A program made the translations under genes and the position numbers. From Aspidapion aeneum (taxonomy: Eukaryota > Arthropoda > Insecta > Coleoptera > Brentidae), in NCBI GenBank assembly GCA_963576565.1, contig OY755039.1:135449369-135513368 (forward strand): a stretch of DNA of 64,000 bases. The letters run 5' to 3'. Each line of letters opens with the position of its first letter. Positions within the stretch are counted from its first letter, which is position 1. Below, piece after piece: positions 11,771 through 23,000 of the stretch. The notes under the pieces are model-generated. The model saw nothing but the letters and a program-made list of their open reading frames with translations. It was not told where the DNA came from and did no database searches.

Positions 11771-13440
11771 TTAATACAACGCGGTGCAGGCGGGAATCGC
11801 GCGGATCTCCATTACTGCTATTAAATCCCCCACGGTTTCCGCAGAGCAACCCTTGCACTCGCGCAGTTGCGCGGTATAGCCTACCGCCGCGGTTTTTGAC
11901 TTGTGCGTTGTCACCCTAGCGCCGGCACACACACGCGTTTTTCTGCAGCGCGGTGACACTGCAATTGCGGTCCGTGGTGCCGGTTTTTCTGCAGCGCGGT
12001 ACCGCTGCGACATCGCGCTGCAGAAAAACGCGTGTGTGTACCGGAACCACGGACCGCAATTGCGGTAACGCTGCGGCACCGCGGTGTATCAGGGGCCTAG
12101 TATGACAGTGGTACTGTCACCTCAAGTGGCCAAGGCTTAAATGTTGTAAGCTACCAACTTAGGCTACAACTTATATAAATTATAAAAAGATTAAATGTTA
12201 CTATATGTTATTAAATTTACACGATCTCGAAAGGGAATTTGACGGTTCTTGGAGGAAAAGTATGCTATAAACGTTTTTCTCAAATCTATAACTAATGTAG
12301 GATAATCATACATACCTTTTCAATTTTCTTCTTGTAGCTTCACACTTTCACTTCTTATATTTATTAGTTGAATATCGACTTTTTACTACTATTAAACTTT
12401 TGAATTCAAATATTTACACTTCTTAAACTTTTAGGTTTTATAAACCTTTTATATATTTGTTGTAAATATATATATTTATCAACATCTTAAACGTTGATTG
12501 AATGAGTGAAACTATTCAATCAACTGTTTAATTTAATTAATATTACTGTTTAGGTTTGGGATATGTTATTAATTAAAAATGCCGATTTTAGGGCAACGAA
12601 TGGTTTGTATTTTGTTGTTAAAAAACCATAAAACAGTTAAAAACATTATTTCAAAACACTGGAAACAGGAATAATTAAAGGTTTTAAAATTAATAAACTC
12701 CAAAAGAAAAGACTAAAATAATTATGAATAATAAAGATAATAGCTTCTACAATGTTAAAATAAATGATAAATTTCCCCAGTTGAAATAAAACCCCCTTAA
12801 GAAGTGTGAACGGAAGCGTAACGGTACAAGCGAAGCGTAACTAAAAAGTGACCTCCCTCCAGACTTTCGAAAGTTTCAGTACTCTGCTCTCTAGACACTC
12901 TTAACTTGCCGCTAGCTGATTGGTCTAAATCTAAGCTTTCTTTAACGGTTTACTCCCACAGACATTATTGGTTGCCGTGGTCTGAAACTTAAGCTCTCTC
13001 GCATTGGCGAGAAAGACAAAGAGACAAAATACCACCGCAATTCAAAGATGTGTGAACTGAGAAAATCGATAAAGTTAGAATCATACAGTGTGTTTCTCAA
13101 AAGTTGAAAATAGTTTAGCTTATTTGTTTTCAGTTACAAAATATGAATTATTTTGATGTTAGTGGCTCAAAGGACATATTAGCCGAATACAACTTTTATT
13201 AAAATACAGCGAACCAGAAAATATGCCCAAAAACAAGTCGCCGAGTTGCCATAAATTTTACTTAATCTTATCCTAGTTTTGCATATAATTAATGCTTGTT
13301 GATGTCAAAACAATATTTAATTAAAAATCTTTAAAAACTTATAAATGGCAAAAATACCATTTATATTCAAATCCCGTTTTGTTACAACGGCGTCACCGTG
13401 CTGCAGAAAAACGCGTGTGTGTACCGGCGCTAGTGTACGG
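11771..13440. repeat. GC-rich palindromic cluster (possible element ends)
   Basis: The core word GCAGAAAAACGCGTGTGTG occurs on the plus strand near 12021 and 13403 and inverted near 11926. CCACGGACCGCAATTGCGG near 12047 is inverted near 11962. The segment around 11907-11955 and the segment around 13384-13436 are near-complementary over about 48 bp and lie ~1.45 kb apart, which would fit the ends of one non-autonomous element. The DNA between them (12100-13380) is AT-rich with no coding content. Confidence 0.5.
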
Positions 13441-13501
13441 TATTTTATAAAAGGTCACTGGTTCTGACAATGGGTTTTATCAATGCTGTGTAGACAGTGG
13501 T

Positions 13502-13971
13502 TTTAATCATATACGTAATATTCCAATACTCCCTGTTACCTATTTACACAATGGTTGGCGTTTGATGCAAACATTCAGAAATAAAGATCCGACAAATGCA
13601 CAGATACTAAATTTACATAGATAGAGTTTTTGTCAACTGTACGCCGATGATTTGACGTAACGAATACAAGAATAAAATAATATTCATGCGTTAAAGTATA
13701 ACCAATCAAGACATTTTATCTTAAGGACCGCAAACAGGATAGACTTATACCCATTGATATTGCTATTTCAAATATGTTTGCATTCTGCATCGTAAGGTAC
13801 TGTAGGTATAGCAATAATACGTACTATATGGAAATAATATGCATATGTCTTTGAAAGCAACCAATCAGGTCTTTTTTGCTTAAGGAACCCAAGGCCCTCA
13901 TGTTTGCATCATGAATGGGCAGTGACCGTGGGTATTGGAATATTATGTATATGGTTTTAATAAAGAGAATC
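13502..13971. repeat. inverted repeat, MITE-like
   Basis: The arm at 13502-13536 (around CGTAATATTCCAATAC) is complementary to the arm at 13938-13971 (around GTATTGGAATATTATG), with the match extending into TGGTTTTAAT words on the outer sides. Total span is about 470 bp. No target duplication could be fixed. Confidence 0.4.
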
Positions 13972-14519
13972 GACAGGTATTAGATTATGTACACTGTGTT
14001 CATGGGTTAACAGTGTGCCATGGGTGACAATTGTACACAACATGAAGTCTCATTGATTTCTGGTTTATTTGTATTTATTTATTTATTGTCGATGTCATCT
14101 TCTTCATTCTTATATTGTCGGTGGTGTTCACTCGCGTCAGTAGGCATGCTAATGGGCATAAAAATTGTGTTTTCAAATAAAATATATTTTATTTTGCATT
14201 CGGTTGGGCGTTTTATCATTTTGGCATTGAGGTTTTCCTCGGGATGAATCTCAGATCATAACTAAAACTTGCCTAAAACTGTAAAAAAATTAACCAAGGT
14301 CACACTACGAGGGTTGTCTTTTAAGTTTTCCATATACGAGGTGTGACAATTAAATTTTAAGACTGGCCCCCGTACTAACAGGTTTTACGACTCGGACGGC
14401 TGGAGTTATTTACCTTAATGTGCGTTCTACTACCGCGCGCAATCTTGTCGTTTTTTCTCTGCTAGTTTGGCTTGCCCAGTGGTTTGAAGTGAATCGTGCA
14501 AAGCTTATTTGGCGTAATT

Positions 14520-16506
14520 ACGACAAACGAAAAAATTGAGCAACGTAGTAATGTAAAGTAAAACTCAAAAAAACGGCTACTGAATGCTTTTGAATGCTAA
14601 AGGATGTCTAAGGGGAGCAGTATATGTCTCGTGCAATAATTTTTATGTGGCATAAAAGCTTTTTCGAGGGTCGTGAAGAAGTTAAAGAGGATGAACGAGA
14701 AGGACGCTCCAACACATCCAAAACAGCGATGCTCATTGTTTTTCTTTTTGATATTAGGGGTGTTATTCTTATTGAAATGACGCGTCAGGGTCAAACAGTT
14801 AACCAACATTTTTATTTGGAAGTATTGATGTAGCTAAGGGAACGTCCAAGGAAAAAACGTCCAGATTTGTGGAAGAACAATTCGTGGCTGCTCTACCAGG
14901 ACAATGCACCGGCCCACAATGCCCTTTCCATTAAGCAGTTTATAACTAATAACAGGGCCTGGTCACTCGAGCTTCACTTACCAGTCGATGGCGGCGCCAC
15001 CGTAGACCCCCGCTCATCCTCACCCAACCCGCTACTGCCCATCTTTTCGGTAGAAACCAGCTGATCGGTCTCGAATTTTCTGGAATTCTATTTTTTCGTT
15101 TTTTACTGCAATTTTTACGGCTTTTACCAACATTTTTGGTATTTAGAAAACCAATTTTTACCGGCCAGCCAAAAATTCAACAATTTGTTAATAATCTCAA
15201 GTAAGTATATAACATAACCTATAAAATAAATTTGCATGGTTTATTTTAACAAAAAGCCCAATTTCATCGGCGTGGCCAGCCTGAAGGGGGCTGCGGCCTA
15301 CGTCTATGCTTTCTGTGATACACATATATTGTATCTGTATTTTTTTAATAGTAGTGATCCAGAGGACCCCTGCAATACATAAGGGCAGCCTGAGATTCAA
15401 CAGTGGGGGCCAGGCCCCCCTTAGCTACGCTGATGTCTATCCTCTGATTGTGGGTTATAAATTTCAAACCTTGGGCTGGGTTCGGTTTGCTTATCTAGCA
15501 CTTTTGGTAAATAGGAATTATAACATTCCGAAGAAAGAATATTGTTTGTATATTACAATTTTATATTGTTTCAGGTAATGTTCTTCCAGCTGCTCCAAAG
15601 GAGACATGACTGACATGCACATAGAGTGGGGCTCGTGTTCACAATTCACATTTTCAAAAACGAGACCAATTATAACAGCGGGATAGATCATTTAGGGTAA
15701 TTTGGTGTATATGCTAAGGTAGGTAACTGATCAAGAGAGCAGCACTCACTATGTGACCTAGGATATTCTACCTGGGCTAATATGGTGTACTAAAATTAGC
15801 AACCGAACCACCTCTGGACAAAAGTGTTATATAAAATATGATATATTGTGACTGAGCTAGCCCCCTAATATATGTAAGGAACTCACATGTTTATTATTAA
15901 GAGAGATTAATTATAATACTGGTATTACATATTTAGTGTGTTGAATTATACAATAAAGTTTTAAATAAGTTATTTATAATAAATTCCTACCCACATACAT
16001 AATGTAGTTTTATTTTCTGAATTTACTGCCAAAATATTTGCATTGTTTCATTTTTGATATGAAACAATGCAAACATTTTGGTGCAATCAAAATTTAATTT
16101 TTAAAATTGGCGGCTACCGCCGCCGCGCCAGCTGGGCGATCGCAGCGCCGCGCTCGATAGGTCAGGAACTAAAAAAAGAGGCATGGAATGAGTGTCCCAT
16201 CTTTTTTACTAATCTTATTTAACCTAATCTGTGACTAATAAGAAGATCTCCGTCGTTAACCACCCACCATATTCACTAGACTTGGCCCCTTGCGACTTCT
16301 ACCTGTTTCCGAAAGTGCACAAATCGTTAAAAGGAACCCGTTTTAAAATATTAGAACATGTCAAGGAGAAAACGGCAAGACTTCTTCAGAGCCTCTCTTC
16401 TGATAATTTCCAAAATTGCTTCCAACATTGGAAAAAAAATTCATGGAACGCTGCGCCGATAGATAAGGGGACTATATTGATGGGGAACATCGTTAAGTTG
16501 TATTAG
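14520..16506 (+). pseudogene. mariner transposase remnants
   Basis: Fragments in several frames recall a mariner transposase. A piece of the N-terminal DNA-binding region runs to EREGRSNTSKT (to about 14717). A jump follows, caused by internal deletion, to a central piece (FLFDIRGVILIE). Then comes the catalytic block LLYQDNAPAHNA (14889-14925), where the second catalytic Asp lies. Across the later insertion the frame resumes at 16242 with HPPYSLDLAPCDFYLFPK, carrying the third acidic position in the DLAPCDFF-type motif, and runs to a stop near 16505. The gene is non-functional: the region with the first catalytic Asp is missing and stops and frameshifts are present. Removing the 1281-bp insertion keeps the frame across the junction. 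Confidence 0.85.
14953..16233. mobile_element. 1281-bp insertion inside mariner, 8-bp TSD
   Basis: The octamer ACTAATAA occurs at 14945-14952 and again at 16234-16241, exactly where the mariner transposase reading breaks. An 8-bp duplication and a left end starting CAGGGCC suggest an hAT-superfamily element. The right end (CTAATCTGTG) is a poor inverted match, so superfamily assignment is tentative. The interior holds GC-rich blocks near 15270-15440 and 16107-16165 and no transposase frame. Confidence 0.7.
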
Positions 16507-16562
16507 TATTTAAATAAAGTAGATTTTTTACACCAGTCTTATAATTTTATTGTCACACCTCG

Positions 16563-17040
16563 TCCAGCTGGAATAAAACAGTAGATGACTGTTAGCCCGC
16601 GGTTAGAAAAACGATAACTGCAATGGACTGTAAATATTTTAATTAAATGAAGCGCGAACAAACATAAATATATTGATATGAAATTACGAAATAACCAAAC
16701 GTCCATAGGTTAATTGTTGTGCCACACAACGGCAATCAGAAACAAAGGCACTCACCAGTTTGCAGCCAATTTCTCCACGTTCCAAGGGGCCCCTGACTGG
16801 ATCTAATGATGTCACCACGTAGCTGAAGGACTGAAGTTTCTAGTTCTATGCTTCAGTACACCAAAATCGAGCACTTTCAGGTGTAGAAATTTGAAATAGT
16901 TGGAGAACGAAATTAACACGCCATTTCTCGAGGCGATTGACAAAGGATCTCTCCGATTCTTGGTGCGCATGTCTAAAATGCGCGAATGCACTCTGTCCTT
17001 CATCCAATTGTGTGGTTTTAAAAATTTAAAAACAACCGCG
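16563..17040. other. non-coding stretch between two mariner elements
   Basis: No gene or repeat was recognised. The minus frame at 16812-17003 has no motif. Confidence 0.35.
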
Positions 17041-17049
17041 AAATTTAGC

Positions 17050-17890
17050 GGGAGCTAACAATGACTTTTAAAAACTTTATTGTTTGTCGAAGTATTCTCC
17101 ACGAAATTTGATGTACTTTTGCATGCGCTCAAACCAGTTGTCAAAGCTGCAATTCCACTCGTTTGCTGGTACTGTCAAAACTGCATTCTTGAAGGCGACC
17201 ACTGCTTTCTCTGGCGACTGAAGTCTTTGACACGCAGTTTTTTTTCGGAAAAGTTTGTGCTTTGTGCGAACTTGCATTGTCTAATTGGGTGATGATTTCG
17301 AAGCTCGGGGATGACTTTTAGCAAACAAATGGTGATGCACCAATCGGCAGTAATAGTCCTTTGATCTTCCAGAAGAATTGTTGCTACATGAGCTGCTTTT
17401 AAGACAAATGTCGCGGCCATCTTTTTGGATACACTTTGAGAACGGATAACTTTTGTTGCTCTTCTTCATCTTGAAACACCAAACAGTCGACTGTCGTTTA
17501 TTTTCGGGTTTATATGAGTTAATCCACGATTCATCACCACTGACAACGCTGTACACGTTTTTCGAGTTTCTTCTGTTCTTCGGCTAACAGATGCGGGAAA
17601 CTAATTTTTTTACCCAGAATTCTTCATGCAAAATATTTTGAATTGATCTTCCGTGATGAACACCTGGCCTTGGATAGTCGCTGAGGCTAATTCGTCCACG
17701 CTTGAATTCTCCATACCAACGAGAAACTGTCGACTGTTATGGTGCTTTATAACCGAACACAGAAATCGGCATTCAGAAAGCATTTATGTTGAGATAATTT
17801 CCTTCGAAAGTTGTAAAAAATTATAGCCCGGATATGTTCTCGGTTAAGTTCCATTTTTCCACTGATTTGTTGGATAAAAAAATTCACTGT
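17050..17890 (-). pseudogene. second mariner transposase relic
   Basis: Read on the minus strand, an N-terminal block (FKRGRISLSDYPRPG, from about 17705 down) resembles the linker after the helix-turn-helix of mariner transposases. SGDESWI (17535-17520) contains the first catalytic Asp. The C-terminal block ending FRGEYFDKQ near 17080 matches the usual mariner end (WEKCIKLKGDYF-like). Several frameshifts separate these pieces, so it cannot encode an active enzyme. Sequence differs from the mariner at 14337-16562, so it is another family. A TIR-like phrase CTACGAGGGTTGTC at 14306 may belong to this or a related family, but no paired end was found. Confidence 0.8.
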
Positions 17891-17904
17891 AGCTATAAAA
17901 CTAC

Positions 17905-18235
17905 ATCATAACAAAAACATTTCATGTAAAAGTACGCGATAATGACATTCCGTAAAAAGAATTGAGATAATAGTAAAGCCAAGTTCTCCAATACAAATTT
18001 CAAAATGAAAGGTTTTTACTAGTTTGGAAATGTTTTTTTAAACTTTGCTATTACAGCCAAACTTCTTTATGTTCAATTTAGCACTGTGCCTAAGAGTCAT
18101 TTACAGGCATAATAGCCAAGTTTACAAATTTGTATTGGAGAACTTGGCTTTACTTTTATCTCAATTCTTTTTACGGAATGCCATTTTCGCGTACTTGGCT
18201 TTTTTTACATGAAATGTTTTTGTTATGATTACACT
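17905..18235. repeat. imperfect palindrome, dispersed foldback element
   Basis: The left arm (about 17909-18000) contains CATAACAAAAACATTTCATG, CATTCCGTAAAAAGAATTGA and CAAGTTCTCCAATACAAATT. The right arm (18140-18235) is their complement in reverse order, with one short insertion. The loop is about 140 bp. Part of the left arm and loop (17978-18057) recurs at 55471-55555, so this is a dispersed repeat. Confidence 0.75.
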
Positions 18236-18329
18236 TCTTTTTTAAAGGAATTGGATAATATTTAATTTTTAAAGTAGTAAAATATGCGGAATATTGTTGA
18301 AAACTTTTGCAATGCCTTGCTTAAAATTT

Positions 18330-18720
18330 TGAGGTTTTTTAATTTTTTCCCATGGTTTTATCATAGTTCCTACCAGGCTTCCAAAGCTCAGCTCTCTAGC
18401 GTTTCTGAAAGTGGACAATGTTACTTTTACATAACTTTACATGTATAGGGGAGGAAAGTAAAATAAAATTTTCGTGTTTTTAAATTTTTTCCCATGGTTT
18501 TATCATAGTTCCCACCAGCCTTCCAATGCTCAGCTCTCTAGCATTTGTGGAAGTGGTCAATGTTACTTCTACATAAATTTACATGTACAGGGGAGGGGAG
18601 TAAATTAGAATTTTGGGGTTTTTTGATTTTTTCCAGGGGTTTGGTCATAATCTCTATCAATCTGCCAAATTTCAGCTTTGTAGCATGTCTGAAAGTACAG
18701 TAGAATTTTGATGATCTATA
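18330..18720. repeat. three tandem ~142-bp units
   Basis: TTTTTTCCCATGGTTTTATC-like phrases begin near 18345, 18487 and, more diverged, 18628. Each is followed by words like CTTCCAAAGCTCAGCTCTCT, and the first two also by TTTACATGTA and AGGGGAGG. The third unit runs into a GAGTGACTCAGTGAGTGAGT microsatellite-like stretch near 18728. Confidence 0.75.
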
Positions 18721-19368
18721 CATGAATGAGTGACTCAGTGAGTGAGTGGCAATTTCGATGTTTTTTTTTAATTTCTAACTACTTTACTACTTTATGGAAC
18801 TCCATGAAACTTGGAGGGGTTGTTAACTGTTAAGTGAAGATCTACGACTGTGCAAAGCTTGAGATTCGCAGCTCATTCCGAAGTAGAGTTTTAGAGAGGT
18901 CAAATATGGGCTGAAACGGGGTACGGCAGCGCGAACTTGGCGAGGCACTGCCCTCAGATGTATCGCAATGACGTTTTGAAGTTAGGTTCGGTAAAGATTG
19001 AGGTTAAGTTTTGGTCACGACATTCGATTAGTGTCGCCCTCTATGTTCCTGTATGCAAAATATTAAAAAAAACCCTCGTATTAAATATAAGTCGACGTGT
19101 TCTTAAGCTTAGGCTGGCACTTATCTAGTATCAAAAAATTTTGAAGCAAATATGAAGTGGCTGTGTCTCAAACTTTATTATAATATTATATTCCTAAACG
19201 GCATTTTGGAATTCTTTTTATGGGTATATAACTACTTTATGCATATTAGGCCAAGAGCGTACGTGTTAAAAATAAATCAAACTTTAGCACCCCCGGGGTG
19301 CAGCATTAGAAAATACCGCGCACGGCAGATGAGTCCATTAATAAAACACACACAGATGTCAAAAAAAT
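18721..19368. other. non-coding stretch
   Basis: Apart from the GAGT-rich start, nothing was recognised. Open frames near 18937 and 19152 have no motifs. Confidence 0.35.
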
Positions 19369-20345
19369 TAAGAAAAAAATTACCGCAGAAGGCCCACGGA
19401 GTGCGTAAATGTGCCTTAGATTTTTAAAAGGCAATTAGTTCAAGCTCGTGGCAAGTTGCGTCCATTTAATCTTGCTGCGTGCATAAATCACCGCTCATTA
19501 AAATTTTCTCGAAAAAATTATGTGTTTTTCTACTCTAATCTAAAGTACTTAGTTTACGTCTTAAAAATAACCTAAAAAAATTACCCTACTGTAAACTGGG
19601 TACTGTGGAAATGGGACAAGTAGCCGCTGCCGGCCCAACCCGCCGCGAAACCAATTCGCCGCCGCATCCCATGGTTTAAATTTGCAATTTTGTTTATTTC
19701 GTAAAGCAAACATTTAAAAAATATATATTTTTAGTAATATTTTTTTTAAAAACCGTTTTTCAAAAAATATTATTCTAAAAAAAATTGTTATATTTTTTTA
19801 GCTAGTTTTTTTAAAAACTACTTTTTGATAAAGCATTTTTTTTAAACGATTTTTTCGGTGGGGACATGGTGGACCGGTTAGAATATGTTTGCCATCAATT
19901 GACCAATGCCGATTTTGATCTCAGAAGGCCAGGGAACTATGATTTAAGAAACAGTAATTTAAGTCCCCTGAACAAAATAAAATTGCAAACTAAAACCAAG
20001 TTGGGTCGGCATCGAATTGAGTGGGCGTCGAGTTGTGTCGGCGGCGAGTTGGGTCGGCGGCAAGTTGAACCGGCGGCGAGTTTTACTAGACTCGCTACTT
20101 TCAACCGGTCTAATTTGTCATGTTTAAATTTTCGGTTGATGTTAGGCCAAGTCTGGCGCTAGTTTATACATTTATGGAAATTCTATTTAAATCTTGTACT
20201 GTTTATACAGGGTGTTATTGAATAACATGCTTACGCTAAGAGATGTAATTCTTGGGTTCATTGGTTTTAACATTTGAGATAAAGGTGGTAAAGATTATCA
20301 AAAGTCTCCTATTATATTAATATCTGCATGGAAAGAAATAGATAA
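19369..20345. repeat. tandem segmental duplication, copy 1
   Basis: This ~977-bp unit begins around AAAAAAATTACCGCAGAAGG and is followed directly by a second copy. Shared blocks include the first ~330 bp (from CCGCAGAAGGCCCACGG), the CCAGGGAACTATGATTTAAG block and the tail with ACAGGGTGTTATTGAATAAC. It contains a GC-rich 16-bp minisatellite (19999-20084) with oppositely oriented related words at 19622-19670. Confidence 0.8.
19622..20084. repeat. paired inverted GC-rich 16-bp minisatellites
   Basis: At 19999-20084 five diverged units of the form GTTGGGTCGGCGGCAA occur in tandem. At 19622-19670 related units occur on the opposite strand (CCAACCCGCCGC, CAATTCGCCGCCGC). The same arrangement is present in the neighbouring copy (20600-20650 and 20957-21032). 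Confidence 0.6.
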
Positions 20346-21032
20346 TAAGAAAAAAATTACCGCAGAAGGCCCACGGAGTGCGTGCATGTGCCTTAGATTT
20401 TTAAAAGGCAATTAGTTCAAGCTCGTGGCAAGTTGCGTCCATTTAATCTTGCTGCGTGCATAAACCACCGCTCATTAAAATTTACTTGAAAAAATTATGT
20501 GTTTTTATACTCTAATTCCAAGTACTTAGTTTACGCCTTAAAAATAACCTAAAAAAAATTACCCTACTGTGAAGTGGGTACTGTGGAAATGGGAAAAGTA
20601 GCCGCTGCCGACCCAACCCGCCGCCAAACCAATTCGCCGCCGCAACCCAATTTGCAATTTAGTTTATTTCGTAAAACAAACATTTAAAAAATATATATTT
20701 TTAGTAATATTTTCTTTTTAAAACCGTCTTTCAAAAAATATTATTTTAAAAGAATAATTTAAAAAAATTGTTATATTTTTTAGCTAGTTTTTTGAAAAAT
20801 AACTTTTTGATAAAGCATTTTCTTTTTCAAAAAAACGATTTTTTAGGTGGGTTCGGTTTGCTTCGGTTCGGTTCGGTTCGGTTCATCAGGCCAGGGAACT
20901 ATGATTTAAGAAACAGTAATTTAACTGAACAAAATAAAATTGCAAACTAAAATCAAGTTGGGTCGGCATCGATTTGAGTCGTCGTCGAGTTGGGTCGGCG
21001 GCAAGTTGGGTCGGCGGCAAGTTGAACCGGCG

Positions 21033-22749
21033 CACAATGGGTTATATGAAAGGACTAGCGCGACACTCAATTTTAACTCAGTTTTAACCCACTTCTAGAC
21101 ATCGGATCAACTTCAAATTTGGTACACACTTAAATTTTCAATGACAATACAATATACTGATATTATGAAGTTCACAGCTCCCCCCCCCCCCTTTGAAAAT
21201 GCTGGAGGGGGGCTACTATCTAAGTATGTCCGATATCGTTTAAAATTGGTATGCAGTGACTTTTGGGGATGGGGATCAAGAATTTTTAATTAGATTTTTA
21301 AAATTATGAAAGTAACGCCCCCCTCCCCCTTGGACAATTTTGACCATCTTGTACATATCCGATCAACATCAAAATTGTTGTGGACTATAGTTATTATAAG
21401 CTACAGTGCCAATACAATACAATATTATAATGCTTTAAAGTTGGCAACCCCTCGCCCCTTTGAAGAGGGTGGAAGGGGACCATCTAAGTATGTCCGATTT
21501 TGTTCAAAATTGGTATGTAGGGACTTTTGGGGATAGGGATCACGAATATTTAATTATGTTTTTAAAATTGTGAAATTGACGCCGCCCTTGTCCCTCTTGT
21601 AAGTCAATTGTGACCAACTTGTACATATCCGATCAACATCAAATTTGGTATAGACTTATAGTTACAGCGACAATACAATATTATAAAGCTCTAAAGTTGG
21701 AAACTTTCCACCTTTAAGGATAGTGGAGGGGTTTTCGGGGTTTAGGATCACGCACCATATTTCTTCTTATTTAATAAGCTTTCGAACAAGTTTTTACAAG
21801 TTGGGTCTACCAGTTGCAAAAGAGGTTGGATGTTACTAACTTTTCACTTAAGTTTTTTAATTAAATTATGGATTTTACTTAGAAGGATATTTTTTAATGT
21901 CTAAAAATGGCAAAAAAGTAAAGGATAGCTTTTTTTAATATTTGACAGGTGACAAAAAAAAGTAGTTTATCGTTTTTATTTTTTGATAAGCTTTCGAGCA
22001 AGGTGCCACAAGTGGGGTTATCTAATTTGAAAAAAAAAGTTTTATGCGAGTAGACCCCTTTGCAGGGGGTCTATACAAAAAAAATTCGAACAGAAATATT
22101 GCTCGTTAAAAATCTTAGTCGAAGTACTTTGGGATTTTTCAGAATAATCTAAATTCAATCCGCTGTCGAATTTATTCCATTTGGCTGATACACTGATTGT
22201 ATAAATACCACGTACATGGCAGTGTTTAGGGCTACCCCCAAAAAACAGGGACAACGAGGGGCAGAAATTTTTTTGTTTTTTTAGTCAAATAGACCCCTCT
22301 TTCTAATATTCTGGTGGAGATTTTACTAAGCCTTGCTAAGCTTGTTTCTGCAGGCTTTACAAAGAAAAATAGAGACGAAAATAAACGTAATATATTTCAA
22401 AAAATTTTAACCATAAAAAGGGTTATGGAATCAGAAAATTACTAGTAGTTTTGAAAAGTGCAGTTACTGCTTATGCCCACTTTATACCCATATACCCAAA
22501 AAGTGATGTTTATGTGATTGTCATTTTTTTTACTTAAAAATACTGTAAAATTAGATACATTTTTCTCCCAAAATATTTTTCAAATTTGGGGCTCTGTTAC
22601 AGAGAAATACATTAAAACTTTTTTTATCAGTTGCATTTTTTTTATTAACAGGACTATCTGCAATACATTTGGGTGGGTTTGGTTTTCATAATTTAACAAA
22701 CATATACAGGGCTAATGTCGTGCTAGCTCCGCCATATAACCCATTGTGC
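21033..22749. mobile_element. non-autonomous Transib-like element, 1717 bp
   Basis: The termini are CACAATGGGTTATATG (left) and its exact complement (right), with partial matching further in (GGACTAGCGCGACA versus GGAGCTAGCACGACA). The pentamer CGGCG is duplicated at 21028-21032 and 22750-22754. The uninterrupted copy 1 has a single CGGCG at the equivalent point. Known Transib elements start with CACWATGG-type ends and make 5-bp GC-rich duplications with consensus CGNCG. No transposase frame is present. The interior has tandem ~260-bp repeats. Confidence 0.82.
21101..21740. repeat. tandem ~260-bp repeats inside the Transib-like element
   Basis: The phrase CCGATCAACATCAAA with CTTGTACATAT before it recurs near 21106, 21359 and 21628. 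Each is followed by ACAATACAATAT and, in the first two units, ATCTAAGTATGTCCGAT and ACTTTTGGGGAT. There are two complete units and a truncated third. Confidence 0.75.
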
Positions 22750-23000
22750 GGCGGCGAGTTTTACTAGACCCGCTACTGTCAACCGGGTCTAATTTGTCAT
22801 GTTTAAATTTTCGGTTGATGTTAGGAGTCTGGCGCTAGTTTATAAATTTATGGAAATTCTATTTAAATCTTGTACTTTTTATACAGGGTGTTATTGAATA
22901 ACATGCTTACACTAAGAGATGTAATTCTTGGGTTCATTTTGAGAAAAATCTTTTTATGGACATATATGTCCGAAACGTTTTAACATTTCAGATAAAGATT

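Larger units (their letters stand above)
14337..16562 (+). mobile_element. mariner element, decayed and interrupted
   Basis: The left terminus CGAGGTGTGACAATTAAATT at 14337 follows a TA. It is matched by the complementary right terminus ending at 16562 (ATTTTATTGTCACACCTCG) over about 28 bp with few mismatches. The right TA has decayed to TC. These ends and the transposase fragments inside identify a mariner of the Tc1/mariner superfamily. The inner part contains a separate 1281-bp insertion, so the mariner itself is only about 0.9 kb and is internally deleted. Confidence 0.85.
20346..23000. repeat. tandem segmental duplication, copy 2 (interrupted)
   Basis: Second copy of the ~977-bp unit, split by the 1717-bp Transib-like insertion at 21033-22749. 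Its tail resumes at 22750 and runs to about 23000. It differs from copy 1 by a GGTTC pentamer run at 20855-20885 and by an extra block before the final shared words (about 22940-22980), which copy 1 lacks. Confidence 0.8.

Noticed and set aside
14306..14330. CTACGAGGGTTGTCTTTTAAG as a second mariner left end
   Set aside because: It resembles a mariner terminus, but no complementary end was found, so it is not annotated as an element.
15269..15432. Possible small hAT MITE (CGGCGTGGCCAGCC ... GGCCCCCCTTAGCTACGCTG)
   Set aside because: The inverted match is weak and flanking octamers do not agree.
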